Below, one piece after another: positions 10,337 to 20,289 of a stretch of 64,000 nt of DNA; position 1 is the stretch's first letter; each line of letters begins with the position of its first letter. This DNA comes from Orychophragmus violaceus (lineage: Eukaryota > Streptophyta > Magnoliopsida > Brassicales > Brassicaceae): positions 93,794,630 through 93,858,629 of the forward strand of contig CM058232.1 in assembly GCA_030180135.1 (NCBI GenBank). Direction: 5' to 3'. Made by a program: the position numbers and the translations under genes. The notes under the pieces are model-generated. The model was not told the origin of the DNA. It was given only the letters and a program-made list of their open reading frames with translations, and did not search any database.

Positions 10337-11701
10337 GCCTTTGCTTGCCCTCAACCAAAACAGAGAACTAAAACATGGTGAAGAGGTTTGAAAACTTTCA
10401 TAAACTCTTTTCATCCTAGAAGCAACAACACTCAGATTCCCCTTAGTAAGCCACTGAAAGAATCACCTGCAAGACATCAAGACCAACATGTACTTTCCCC
10501 ACACTTAGCAACTGTCCTAAGTAAACTCCACAATCAATCCAAAGTAATTCAAATTCACCCTACTGACTTCTTAAGAATATTAAGTGCGGTCTCACCTAAG
10601 GATTATCGATCAAAGGGCACATGAATTCTTACAGGATTATCGATCAAAGGGCACATGAATTCTTACTCTGTTAGCTCTAGACCACCATACTATCTTTTTC
10701 TGGTTCCTTTCTTCTCTTTTCCCTTCTTAGCAACTGATTTTTCCCATTGGGTATCATTTTTTTTTATCAGTGCTCTTCCCGTTATGGGGTGTACTTTGGA
10801 CACATTCCATGGATGCACAGGAGGTAATAGTGGTAGCTACCACTCCCGCGACCACTTCGGAGCTACTAGCTCATCCTCAGTTTATTATTCTTTTTTTTTT
10901 TTACTTTAGAGAAGGGGAGAAGGGAACCATACTCGGACAGGTTTACAAGCTGTGTCAGAACTAACAGAGGAATCCGACTCAAGGTATACCAAGCCCTTAG
11001 GTGAGAAAATTAAGTCAGGTTTACAAGGGTGAAGTCAGTAAAGGATCCTCTGAATACCTGAATTGATATGGGTGTCCTCAGTAGGTTGATCCGCATTGGG
11101 TTTTCTAATAGTCATAGATTGATCCTGCAACTTCATCCCAATGGTCACTTAAGTTCCTGCAAAATGTTGTTAACTTCTCAAAAATTCACTGTTTCTTACT
11201 TAAACCGTTTTGACTCAATAAAACAAATTTTTTTGAAAAATAGGACTGACTCTAAGAAAACAGAAAGATGAAAGTCAGTACCACCTCCCCCACACTTGAA
11301 ACACACTGTCCCCAGTAGTGTCAAGCTAAGGATTGGTAAAAGAAACTAAAAATGTTAATGGATGTGTTAAGTTCTGACTGATTTTTACCTGTCTCGCTCA
11401 TGCATCGATCGTTACGCATAAATGCGACGATCGTTGCAAGGCGATTGCGACATGAGTTGATCGTAGCTCAGGTTCGCAACGATCGCTGCAATGCAATTTT
11501 CGTGTTGTGACGATCGACACATAGGACCGTGTCGATCGTTGCATTGCGATTCTGTCGAGACCTGCAGATAAAACTCTCCAAAACCAGAAACAAACGTAAA
11601 ATCCTAACAAAAACACCAAAAATGAATATGGAAAAACGAAACAGTGGGTTGCCTCCCACTCAGCGGTCTTTTAGCGTCAATAGCTTGACGTTTAAGCTGA
11701 A
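10337..11701 (-). other. Athila-1 3' non-coding region
   Basis: About 1.36 kb between pol and the polypurine tract, alignable with 56631-57988 of Athila-2 and 59927-61150 of Athila-3. No conserved frame. It holds two extra polypurine-like tracts, a tandem duplication of 34 bp (10599-10632 and 10633-10666) private to this copy, and three CGATCG pairs at 11401-11543. Confidence 0.75.
11401..11543. repeat. Three CGATCG pairs in the Athila-1 3' region
   Basis: Cores at 11406/11428, 11458/11480 and 11511/11533; each pair is spaced 22 bp and the pairs repeat every 52-53 bp. Confidence 0.88.
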
Positions 11702-12188
11702 TCAGACAGAAGGTGCAACGTCCAGAGGCAAAATCTGACCTTCTGGAATCTCGGCTTTAGCCCAATAATGCTTTACTCTCTGTCCATTGACAGTGAAATC
11801 CTTACCTTCCTGGCTGATTAGAACGACAGCTCCATAGGGACGTACCTCTTTGATTGTGAAAGGACCAAACCACCTTGATCTCAACTTACCTGGAAACAAT
11901 TGCAAACGAGAGTTATACAAAAGTACCTGATCATTAGGCTCAAATTGTCTAGAGACAATCTTCTTGTCATGATAAGCCTTAGTCCTCTCCTTGTACAGCT
12001 TTGAGTTCTCATAAGCATGATGCCTAATCTCATCCAACTCATTAAGCTGCACCAATCTCCTCTCTGCAGAAGATTTAAGATTGAAGTTCATCTGCTTCAC
12101 AGCCCATGCTGCTTTGTGCTCAAGCTCCACTGGCAGATGACATGCCTTCCCATACAGTAGATGAAATGGAGTAGTCCCAAGTGGTCAA
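11702..12188 (-). pseudogene. Athila-1 integrase C-terminal part
   Basis: The minus-strand frame (ATG at 12130; homology starts near 12188) matches the last 160 residues of the Athila-2 integrase: ELEHKAAWAVKQMNF, YKERTKAYHDKKI, SRWFGPFTIKEVRPYGAVV and HYWAKAEIPEGQI. The DNA-binding tail is present, while the zinc finger and catalytic core are deleted at the junction near 12189-12203. Confidence 0.88.
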
Positions 12189-12190
12189 GC

Positions 12191-13489
12191 TCAAGCTCCA
12201 CTAGCATGAAACTTTCTGTCATTCTTCTGCTCCAAAACAGCTCCTACAGCATAGTCACTTGCATCACACATGACCTCAAAAGGTAGATCCCAATCTGGTG
12301 GTTGAACTATAGGAGCACTAACTAATGCCTGCTTGATCTGTTCAAATGCAGTCTGACAATCTGCATTGAACTCAAACTTGGTATCCTTACACAGCAAAGC
12401 AGTTAGTGGCCTAGCAATCTTACTGAAGTCCTTGATAAACCGTCTATAGAAACCAGCATGTCCAAGAAAACTCCTCACAGACTTCACAGAATCAGGCGCC
12501 TGAAGGCTGGTCATTACCTCAATCTTAGCGCGGTCTACTTCGATCCCTGCTTCAGACACTTTATGTCCAAGTACAATGCCATCTCTGACCATGAAATGAC
12601 ACTTCTCCCAATTAAGAACTAAGTGCTTCTCCTTGCATCTAGCTAGTACCTTGCACAGATTATACAAGCACTCATTATAAGATGACCCGTAGACTGAAAA
12701 GTCATCCATAAACACCTCCATAAAGTCCTCAATCATATCAGTGAATATGGACATCATGCATCTCTGGAAGGTGGCTGGCGCATTGCAGAGTCTAAAAGGC
12801 ATCATACGGTAAGCAAATGTGCCATATGGACAAGTAAAGGTGGTCTTTCCCTGATCCTCTGGATGGATGGGAATCTGGAAGAAACCTGAATATCCATCGA
12901 GGAAGCAATAGTAAGGGTGATTTGCTAACCTCTCCAGTATCTGATCAATGAAGGGTAAAGGGAAATGATCCTTCCTTGTTGCAGCATTGAGCTTCCTGTA
13001 ATCTATGCACATCCGGTGTCCAGTCACAGTCCTAGTAGGGATCAGCTCATTCTTCTCATTTTTCACAACTGTAACTCCACCCTTCTTAGGCACTACATGG
13101 ACTGGACTCACCCAATCACTGTCTGAGATCGGATAGATGATCCCTGCATCTAGGAGCTTCATGATCTCCTTCTTAACTACATCCTTAAGATTATGATTCA
13201 GCCTCCTTTGATGCTCAATAGATGTCTTTGACTCGTCATCAAGATGTATCCGATGCATGCACAACTCCAGAGAGATACCTGAAATGTCATCAAGAGAATA
13301 GCCAAGAGCCTTGCGATGCTTGCGCAGCTTGCTTAGCAGTAAAGTGAGCTCTGCGTTGTTCAAACTAACATTAACAATCACTGGATATGTTGAATTAGGT
13401 CCAAGAAACGCGTACCTTAGCCCGGATGGAAGTTGTTTCAGCTCAATCTTTGGAGCTTTTTCCTCTGCCCAATCTCTGTCGACTTGCAA
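12191..13489 (-). pseudogene. Athila-1 reverse transcriptase, truncated in RNase H
   Basis: RNA-dependent DNA polymerase of the Gypsy type. The 432-residue frame shows, in order, the N-terminal primer grip region (MKLLDAGIIYPISDSDWVSP), VVPKKGG, MCIDYRKLNAAT, the FLDGYSGFFQIPIHPEDQ motif with the first Asp, YRMMPFRLCNAPATFQRCM, the catalytic FMDDFSVYG, LGHKVSEAGI and the thumb/connection segment FLGHAGFYRRFIKDFS. RNase H begins with CDASDYAVGAVL and stops 17 residues later at the deletion. An in-frame TAG at 13499-13501 separates it from protease; otherwise protease and RT share one frame. All polymerase motifs are present. Confidence 0.92.
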
Positions 13490-13521
13490 CGATCGATGCT
13501 AAAGTCGTGTCGATCGATGCA
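13486..13521. repeat. CGATCG pair in the protease-RT linker of Athila-1
   Basis: Cores at 13490 and 13511, 21 bp apart. The TAG between protease and RT lies in the spacer. Confidence 0.85.
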
Positions 13522-14167
13522 AAGTCGCGTCAGACACATCTACCTGCATTACTTGCTCAGCAGAATCCATCAACCTTACATAGCAGATTGCGGGCTCGTC
13601 CTGCAGGTGTTCCAGCTCCATTATAGAGCTCAGTAAGGCTCTCTCCAGTGGATCCTCAGCATGATTTCTATGAAAGTAATCCACAGCTAAATCATTGATA
13701 GTATCCACATAAAAGGTCTGTCCGTCGATGGTTGGTCTCTTCACTACTTTGTCCATATCAAAGCTCATCTTCAGATCACCTACATTCAGAATTATCTTAC
13801 CTCTCTGGCAGTCAATCATTGCACCCGCAGTGGCCAAGAAAGGCCTACCCAAAATCAGTGGATCCTTCGGTTCCTCTCCATACTGTAGAAACACAAAATC
13901 AGTAGGAATCACACATTGGCCAATCATTATAGGCACATATTCCAATACTCCTTCAGGAATCCTGATTGTTCTGTCTGCTAAAACTAGTGAGATCCTAGTG
14001 GGCAGGAAGTCAGTCATCCCAAGTCTCTTAGCAACAGAGAAGGGCATAAGATTCACACTAGAACCAAGATCACATAGAGACCTTTCAAATCTTTCCCTGT
14101 AGATGGCACAATCCAACACAAAGCTTCTTGGATCTTTCAACTTCTCAGGAATTCTGCCCTGAATCAC
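13499..14167 (-). pseudogene. Athila-1 aspartic protease
   Basis: Retropepsin-like domain. The active-site motif is LCDLGSSVNLMP (Asp-Leu-Gly-Ser), followed by LADRTIRIPEGVLEYVPI and PLILGRPFLATAGAMIDC, the second conserved block of plant Gypsy proteases. The 222-residue frame ends in a TAG inside a CGATCG pair. It should process the Gag-Pol precursor, but it is now separated from gag by a frame change. Confidence 0.88.
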
Positions 14168-14612
14168 TGCACTACTTACTTATGTGATCATCATTACACT
14201 CTCCTCATCAGACCACTTACCAGCAAGTAGGTCCTTAAGACATCTCCTCATCACATGAGTAGTCTCCATAGAGTCAATCAAAGGCACTTCAATCTTCACC
14301 TTTTTAATGATGTCCTTGCATTTGGCATATTGCTTATCGTTCGTAGTCTTCCTGGAATTCTTAGGAAAAGGTACTTTAGGCTTGTAACCCTTTTATTCGA
14401 CTATTTTGGTTTCTCTGCGTTTGAGCTCTCTGCAGTCGCCTTGCGTCAATCGTTGCTAGTGTTGCGCCGATCGTTGCTGGGCGACTGTGTTACGACTTCT
14501 GGTTCTTTGTTTTCGCTTTGCATCGACCGTTGCTGGGTTGCGTCGATCGATGCATTGCGAATATCACGGATCTTATCTTCCATTTCTTCAATCTCCACGA
14601 TTTCTTTGACAC
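14168..14612 (-). pseudogene. Athila-1 gag-protease linker with two CGATCG pairs
   Basis: This aligns with the Athila-2 segment 53150-53600, which is open there. Here frameshifts break it. CGATCG-type cores lie at 14447 (CAATCG), 14468, 14524 (CGACCG) and 14544. Confidence 0.7.
14443..14554. repeat. Two CGATCG pairs, gag-protease linker of Athila-1
   Basis: Spacings 21 bp (14447/14468) and 20 bp (14524/14544). The matching positions in Athila-2 hold the pairs 53225/53245 and 53301/53322. Confidence 0.82.
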
Positions 14613-16239
14613 TCAACTGCTTTTCTGGGCAGGAAACAGCTCCTTACCACTTCTCAATGTCACTGCATTGCACTGATACTTAGGATTAGCATCAGTTCGC
14701 CCCGGAAGAGATCCAACTGCCCTCTTAACATATCCAGCAGTCTGTGCAACTTGAGCCTCAAGTCTCTTCACATGTGAGCTCAAGGACTCAAATTTCTCAT
14801 TCTGATCATCATACACTGCATCCAACTTCTTGTTGAAGTCCACAGCAATCTTAGTCTGCCCTTTCGGCAACTGCTCCATCATTGCCTCCATCTTACTCTC
14901 ATGAGCATTAGCAGCAGGAGGTGTTTGATAAGAAGAAGATCCATAAGTCCTCTGATTACCTTGCTGAAAAGGTTTCTGAAAACCAGCATTCTGTCCAAAG
15001 CCAGAAGAATTTTGATTGCTTGTGAAAGCACTCTTCTGTCCACCATTGAAGAACCTATTCCCTTGCTGATTACCAAACCTATTCCCTTGAAAACCAGATC
15101 CTCCAATGTAGTTCACATCCTCTTCCTGATCATCTTCTTCAGCTTGGATCACTTCAATATCTTGAGCAAAATGGACAGCTTTCTTCCCAACCAACAAATT
15201 GCAAACGGTGTCCAACTTAGTCCTAATATCAGCAATTTCCAGATTGTCTATCTTCCCACCAGACTCCTTCCGTCTCCTATCAGCAGTCTTGCAGCTATTA
15301 CTGCTTACCAAGTTATCTATTAGTTGCTTAGCTTGCTCAGGAGTCCTATTGTTGAAATTTCCATTGCTGGAATTATCCAATGCAGTCTGATAAGGGAGAT
15401 CTATCCCTCTAAAGAAAATGCCCAGTAATGTTACCTCAGTGAATCCATGATGCGGACAGTCACGTTGATACTTCTTAAACCTCATCCAGGCAGTCTTAAG
15501 GGGCTCTATAGGACCTTGGGAGAAAGTGAGAATGTCCTGTCTCGACTGATCAGAGTGAGCATCATCATAGAAGTGTCTCAGAAACTCACTCTTCACAGCA
15601 TCCCAAGTAGTAAACTTCCCAGGTGGAAGTTATTTCAACCAAGCAGAAGCAACTCCAGCGAGAGAGTAGGGGAAGAGTTTGAGAAATAGATAATCATAGT
15701 TCACTCAATAAAAGTTTCATCCCGATGACTATGTCCTCAAACTCATCAATATGATCCATTGGCTGCTCATTAGGGAAACCATGGAAGGCATTCTGCCTCA
15801 GAATAGAGTAGTAGATGGTCCTGATCTCGAAATCATTCCTCTCAAAACCAGGAGGCTCAAGCGTTGACCGGTTAGCATGAAACTCATCCGGACGGTTATA
15901 GTCAGCTAAGGTCCTCTCATGAATAACCATCTGCCTCTGACCTTGTCCTTGGACTTGTCCTTATTCTTGTCGCGGTTCAGGCTCAGGTTCAGGGATAACA
16001 TTCCCTTCAGCATCAATCCGTTGCCCAGCAGCATTGTACGGATTGTTTGGTCGGTTCCTTAGGACACCTTGAGCATCGAGTATCAGAATCAGACGTTCTT
16101 GAACCATCCTTGCTCGTTGACTTTTCCTGTTAATTCTCTCTAGTCTAGCAAGCTCTTCAAGTCTGATATTAACGAGATTCGAGTTCGGATTACTTCTGGT
16201 ATCACGCGTCTGCATAAACCGTATGTAATCGCAGTGCAA
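14613..16239 (-). pseudogene. Athila-1 gag, broken in three pieces
   Basis: Capsid-like gag. Pieces 15961-16239, 15694-15930 and 14613-15596 together align with 51631-53150 of Athila-2. The core block shows KSEFLRHFYDDAHSDQSRQD, then MRFKKYQRDCPHHGFTEV and the GIFFRGIDLPYQTALDNSS segment, typical of Retrotrans_gag in Athila. A Gln/Asn/Gly/Phe-rich stretch follows (about 14940-15110). A stop at 15961 and a frame change near 15640-15694 prevent a continuous reading. No CCHC knuckle is obvious. Confidence 0.88.
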
Positions 16240-16321
16240 CGATCGATGCTAAGGTGCAACGATCGATTCAACCCTAGTCGCCTAGTAACGATCGACACAA
16301 AAGGATGTAACGATCGATGCT
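16236..16321. repeat. Two CGATCG pairs in the Athila-1 leader
   Basis: Cores at 16240/16260 (20 bp) and 16289/16311 (22 bp), just upstream of gag. Athila-2 has two pairs in the same place with different arms. Confidence 0.87.
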
Positions 16322-16435
16322 ATGCGAATGTCACGCCTGCAACAGAGAAAAACAGAGAAAAATTAGTAACCAAAAACAAAAATTAAAAATCCTAGTCTAA
16401 ACCTTAAGTTCAAATCTATCGAAGACTCAAAAGAG

Positions 16436-16453
16436 TCCCCGGCAACGACGCCA
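16436..16453 (-). other. Athila-1 primer-binding site
   Basis: The minus strand reads TGGCGTCGTTGCCGGGGA, six bases from the 5' LTR; the Athila-2 version differs at one base. Confidence 0.93.
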
Positions 16454-16459
16454 AAAACT

Positions 16460-17676
16460 TGATAGGTTGTAAAGTTTTAATTCCTATTCTACTGCAAGTG
16501 CACAGTCAATGCAATTATAGTATGTAGGGTATCGAATCCACAAGGACTCTAGGCAACGATAGATTATAGAACAGTCGAGTTAAACTAGGTGAAAGTAATG
16601 AGAAACTAAAAGCAAAACAGAAAAGTAAATCAAGTAGCAAGATTGGTTTGAAGGCAATTAACTAAAAGCCCTAAGTCTATGGAGTTCTCAGAAAATCAGA
16701 CAAACAGATCAGATAGTCAGTCATGATCAAATTAAGTACGGTTCTAGAACTCAAACACGGATATAGAATTAACCAACTTTCGTTGTGAGAATTTTCTAAG
16801 CCTAATTGCAGAAATCCAAATTTCTTTGTAATTCCTAACAGATTAAACTAGCTTTAAGATTAAGTTCGATATGTTCACAATTTAATTAAACCAAATTTCT
16901 TTGCGAGTAATTCAATTGCTCAACCTAAATAGTTCAGATTCTAAACCACACTTTCGTGTCAATTTAACAACCTAAGATCTAAATTCTAAGTGATCAAGTT
17001 AGAAACTAGTATTAAGCTCAATCAAGGTTGAAGAACAATTAAGTTATGAATCCTAACTGAAATAAATAAATCTAGCAAGTCATGAAATCCCTAAGAGAAT
17101 CCCTAAACCTAACTATGAATCTACTCAGACATAGAATATGAAAACATAATCAATGAATTAATAGATTGCATAAATAAAGAGTAAAGATTAAAGGGGTTCG
17201 AAATCTTCTCAAAAAGCAGGAAGCAGTACAGGATTAGATCAGCCCCAAAGCTCTAGAAATCTCTATGCTCAAAGTATAAAAGCCTAAGTAAAAAGACTGT
17301 CAAAGCGTCTCTAAAAACTGATGTAAAAACCTAATTATATAAGCTAATCACGTCTTGGGGCTTCTTTGTAATTATCATGAACTTCTGGGCAAAAGTGCAA
17401 TATCCAATCTTCATTAAACCACCGAAGAAGGCCCATCTCGCTAATGTGTCGATCGATGCACAATGTGTGTCGATCGATGCATTACTCTGTTTTGGACAGT
17501 GAACTCTATCTCTCGGGTCAAAACACCAAAATGCTCCAAAAAGCTCCATAAACTCCAAATCCGCTCCAAACGTGCATATATCTAATAATACCTGTAAAAG
17601 ACTCTACAGAAACACCAAAAGACTCTAAAACATACTTATATCATGATCTAAAACCGGTAAAAACCATGATATATCA
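16460..17676 (-). repeat. Athila-1 5' LTR
   Basis: 1,217 bp, TGATAG to ATATCA on the plus strand. It would drive transcription leftward; TATA-like box at 17336-17343 and CGATCG pair 17450/17471 upstream of it. Confidence 0.95.
17446..17481. repeat. CGATCG pair, Athila-1 5' LTR
   Basis: Cores at 17450 and 17471, 21 bp apart, about 110-135 bp upstream of the TATA-like box. Confidence 0.88.
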
Positions 17677-17681
17677 GCGGG
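17677..17681. repeat. Target-site duplication of Athila-1 (right)
   Basis: GCGGG, matching 9100-9104. Confidence 0.93.
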
Positions 17682-17777
17682 GATCAGGCACTTCAACCTC
17701 AACCCCTGAAGGTGTCCTGGGTTCAAAGAAGACCGAGGATGCGGGCCAAACGGCCCTGCCGTTTTAGAAGTGCTCAT
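17682..17777 (-). pseudogene. Tat-1 antisense gene, first coding part
   Basis: An ATG at 17775-17777 on the minus strand opens a frame that, with one copy of GCGGG counted, continues in phase into 9104 and downward. This shows that Athila-1 split one reading frame. The N terminus is basic and Ser/Pro-rich. Confidence 0.65.
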
Positions 17778-18469
17778 CCCGCTGTATCTTTCAGAGCCAT
17801 AAGAAGCGATGTATCGGAACCGAAGAAAGAGTAGAAAGAAAAGAGGTTCTAGAGGGAGAAATCTTCGGAAAACAGTGAAAAGCAAAAACTAGAGCGAGAA
17901 ACAGAAAAAAAAGTGAGGGAGAAGGAGTTACATTGTCGATTTGTAGTGCGAGCAATAATGGGAATCATGCGAGGTAACTTTCATTTAAAGCCAACTCGTG
18001 CCTCTCCACCCTCGGGATCGACGAAATCTTTCGTTTCCCAAAATGTCAATCGTTCGATTTCGAATTCGTAATGATTGTTATCACTTACGAAGAGATCGAG
18101 ATATCAGAGATCCTTCGCATGCACGCAATCTCAACCGTTGATTTGAGATCGACGGTTATGAACAAGCAGATGATAATCAAGTCACATCAGCGCAAATCGA
18201 GGTCAATAAGATTTGTCGTAATCTTAAGATCTCGACCGTTAACGGTCGACCATATCGACGGTAGATAAGAAATCTCTCGATTATTTACTGACCGTAATCA
18301 TCGACGCGCTGAAAATAGACCTAGTAGATCCATGCGCTTTATCTCACCCGTCCGATCGAGAAAGAATATACGGTCGGGTGAAAAGAATCATTAGGGCTTT
18401 AGCGCCCGAGGCACGTGTGCGTCTTTCCGAGAATGTCCACCGCCCATTAAACCTCGACTCATAGAATTA
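17778..18469 (+). other. Tat-1 region between antisense gene and 3' LTR
   Basis: No convincing gene. The upstream side of the antisense gene lies here (minus-strand promoter expected), with purine-rich GAAAGAG/AGAGGGAGAA stretches at 17830-17930. A cluster of TCGACGGT/ATCTCGACCGTT phrases lies at 18135-18260. Confidence 0.45.
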
Positions 18470-18485
18470 ATGGGCTGGGGGCTAT
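18470..18485 (+). other. Tat-1 polypurine tract
   Basis: TGGGCTGGGGGCTAT lies directly before the LTR start. Tat-2 has CTGGGGGGCTTAT in the same place. Confidence 0.75.
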
Positions 18486-18985
18486 TGTTGGTGCTGGATT
18501 TCCCTCTAGGAAATCCGGCCCATAAACTACATGATTAAAGGCCCAATTTCACGAGTCTTGTTCATTAATTAACGGACGGGTTCGATTTTGACCTAAGGCC
18601 TATTCGATTATAAAATAATATAGGCCTGAGAGGTCCGAGACACGAGATGGTCGAGCTCGAGCTTGATGGAGATAATGTCGAAGAAGGATGACCAGGTCAT
18701 TGACGGTTCAAACATTTTCCGCGAATCCATGAGATCGTTACCAATGCGAGGCCGAAGGATCGGAACAAGAAAATCGAGGCTCGGAGATTATTTAAAGGAG
18801 AATAGAAGCTAATTGAAGGATATTCCAACCCTAATCAAGAACACTTCGACTAGATAGCTCAAAAAACTCTCTTTGTACTCTCTTTTCGATCGTGTTAGTT
18901 TGATCTCGTCATTCAATCTTAATAACATCTTTGATTCATAGCAAATCTATATTATTCTATATACAAAAGTACAAATCCACGATTA
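18486..18985 (+). repeat. Tat-1 3' LTR (right end uncertain)
   Basis: Begins TGTTGGTGCTGG after the polypurine tract. TATTTAAAGGAG at 18790-18801 is a possible TATA region, and a CCTAATCAAGAACA...CTCTTTGTACTCT phrase follows, as expected for R/U5. The right border was placed before the Copia fragment, near GATTACA; no second copy is available to fix it. Confidence 0.6.
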
Positions 18986-19620
18986 CAAATCCTTGGTGTG
19001 AATCTTCGATCTCACAAACCGGTTATCTCTTATACTGTCAATACTTTGTGCCAATTTTCATATGATCCTCGCGATACTCATCTTATTGTGGTTCATAAAA
19101 TGTTACTATACTTATACGAATCTATTGGCCGGGGATTGCTTTATCCTGCAGACATGAAGTATGATCTCCGAGGTTTCTCTGATGCTTACAGGGCTGCTAG
19201 TTAAGATCACCGTTGCTCTAGCTCGACATAGTGCACGTACATTGGTGATTATTTTGTGTCATGGAAATCTAAGAAACAACATAATGTCTCATGTAGAAGA
19301 TGGCATTCACAACTAAGGAGATGATGTGGTTGTCTCGATTCATGGCTGATATGCAAGTCCCTTTTACACCTCCTGTTTATCTATATTGTGATAATACAAT
19401 TGTTATACACATAGTAAACAATTCAGTCTTTCATGAACGCACCAAATATGTTGATTTGGACTGTTACAAGATCGTAGAATCTGGATTTTTGAAGACAATG
19501 TATGACAAAACCGGTCTTCAGCTCGCATGAGCTCTTATTAAAGCTCTATATCATATTCCATTTCGAGAGCTCATTGGCAAGATGAGACTTTGCAATATCT
19601 TATCACCGTCATCTTGAAGA
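18985..19620 (+). pseudogene. Copia RNase H fragment
   Basis: The plus strand encodes the C-terminal part of a Copia polyprotein. Segments KPVISYTVNTLCQFSYDPRD and GRGLLYPADMKYDLRGFSDA (the latter holding an RNase H Asp) lie at 18998-19204; PVYLYCDNTIVIHI and HERTKYVDLDCYKI lie at 19300-19530. A frameshift lies at 19205-19300. It belongs to a different Copia family from Copia-1. Its 5' part is missing and no LTR was defined. Confidence 0.8.
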
Positions 19621-19789
19621 GGATTTTAAATAGATACTTGTACATAATATGGTTGGTTAAGAGTTTGGAACTGTTTGATTTATTAGCTAATTAATGTGTA
19701 AACCATTTGGTCCTTTTCGGTTCAGGTTTAATTAAAACTATAACTTTTGTAACAAACACTTTTGTGTTATAAATTGTTTTACGAAAGGT
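19621..19789 (+). other. Non-coding, possible 3' end of the Copia fragment
   Basis: No gene. It may contain LTR sequence of the Copia fragment, but no paired copy is present. Confidence 0.4.
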
Positions 19790-20008
19790 GAACTTATATT
19801 ATATCACTTATTATATTGGTAAAGAAAGAGACAAGAGAGAGAGGAGTGAGGAGTGACTTGTGACAGAAACTGATTCTTCTTATTATTATTATGCTCTCTA
19901 CTTTCAATCCTATTTATAGTACCAATATGTCGGTTAAAACACAAACCGACATATGATGATATTACTATTATATTATAAATGGATAAACACAGTTAATCTT
20001 ATCTAACA
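19790..20008 (-). repeat. Copia-4 3' LTR (left border approximate)
   Basis: On the minus strand it begins TGTTAGATAAG after the polypurine tract. The segment TCACTTATTATATTGG is shared with 31525 onward. Confidence 0.6.
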
Positions 20009-20289
20009 CTCCCCACTGATTATTCACTTAGTATTATGTACTGCTTCGTTAAAAACCTTATCATGAAAAAATCCAATGAGATAAAAACTATGACAAGGGA
20101 AAAAGAGTACAATGACGTAAACTCTTCATGTAAGATGTGTATGATATTTTCTTCATAGATCTTGAAAATGGGGCATTCTGATATTTTGTATATGGTTCTT
20201 GAATGTTTTAGTAGGAAGCGCCACTGTAAATATATCATAGATATTATTCCACTAGCTTCTTGTATATGATGAGTCATAGATCTCAACCA

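Larger units (their letters stand above)
9105..17676 (-). mobile_element. Athila-type Gypsy element Athila-1, complete ends, internal deletion
   Basis: The element is 8,572 bp, bounded by two LTRs of 1,217 bp (9105-10321 and 16460-17676) that begin TGATAG and end ATATCA. It is flanked by the 5-bp duplication GCGGG (9100-9104 and 17677-17681). I count about 13 differences between the LTRs, roughly 1 percent, so insertion was recent. Order on the minus strand: LTR, primer-binding site, leader, gag, protease, reverse transcriptase, deletion, integrase C terminus, 3' non-coding region, polypurine tract, LTR. The RNase H domain after its first residues and the integrase core are deleted. It sits inside the Tat-1 antisense gene. 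No envelope-like frame is seen. Confidence 0.95.

Noticed and set aside
11401..11543. Regular short repeats that could be taken for a CRISPR-like array
   Set aside because: Units are 14-bp palindromes with degenerate arms and no unique spacers of constant length; the DNA is plant nuclear.
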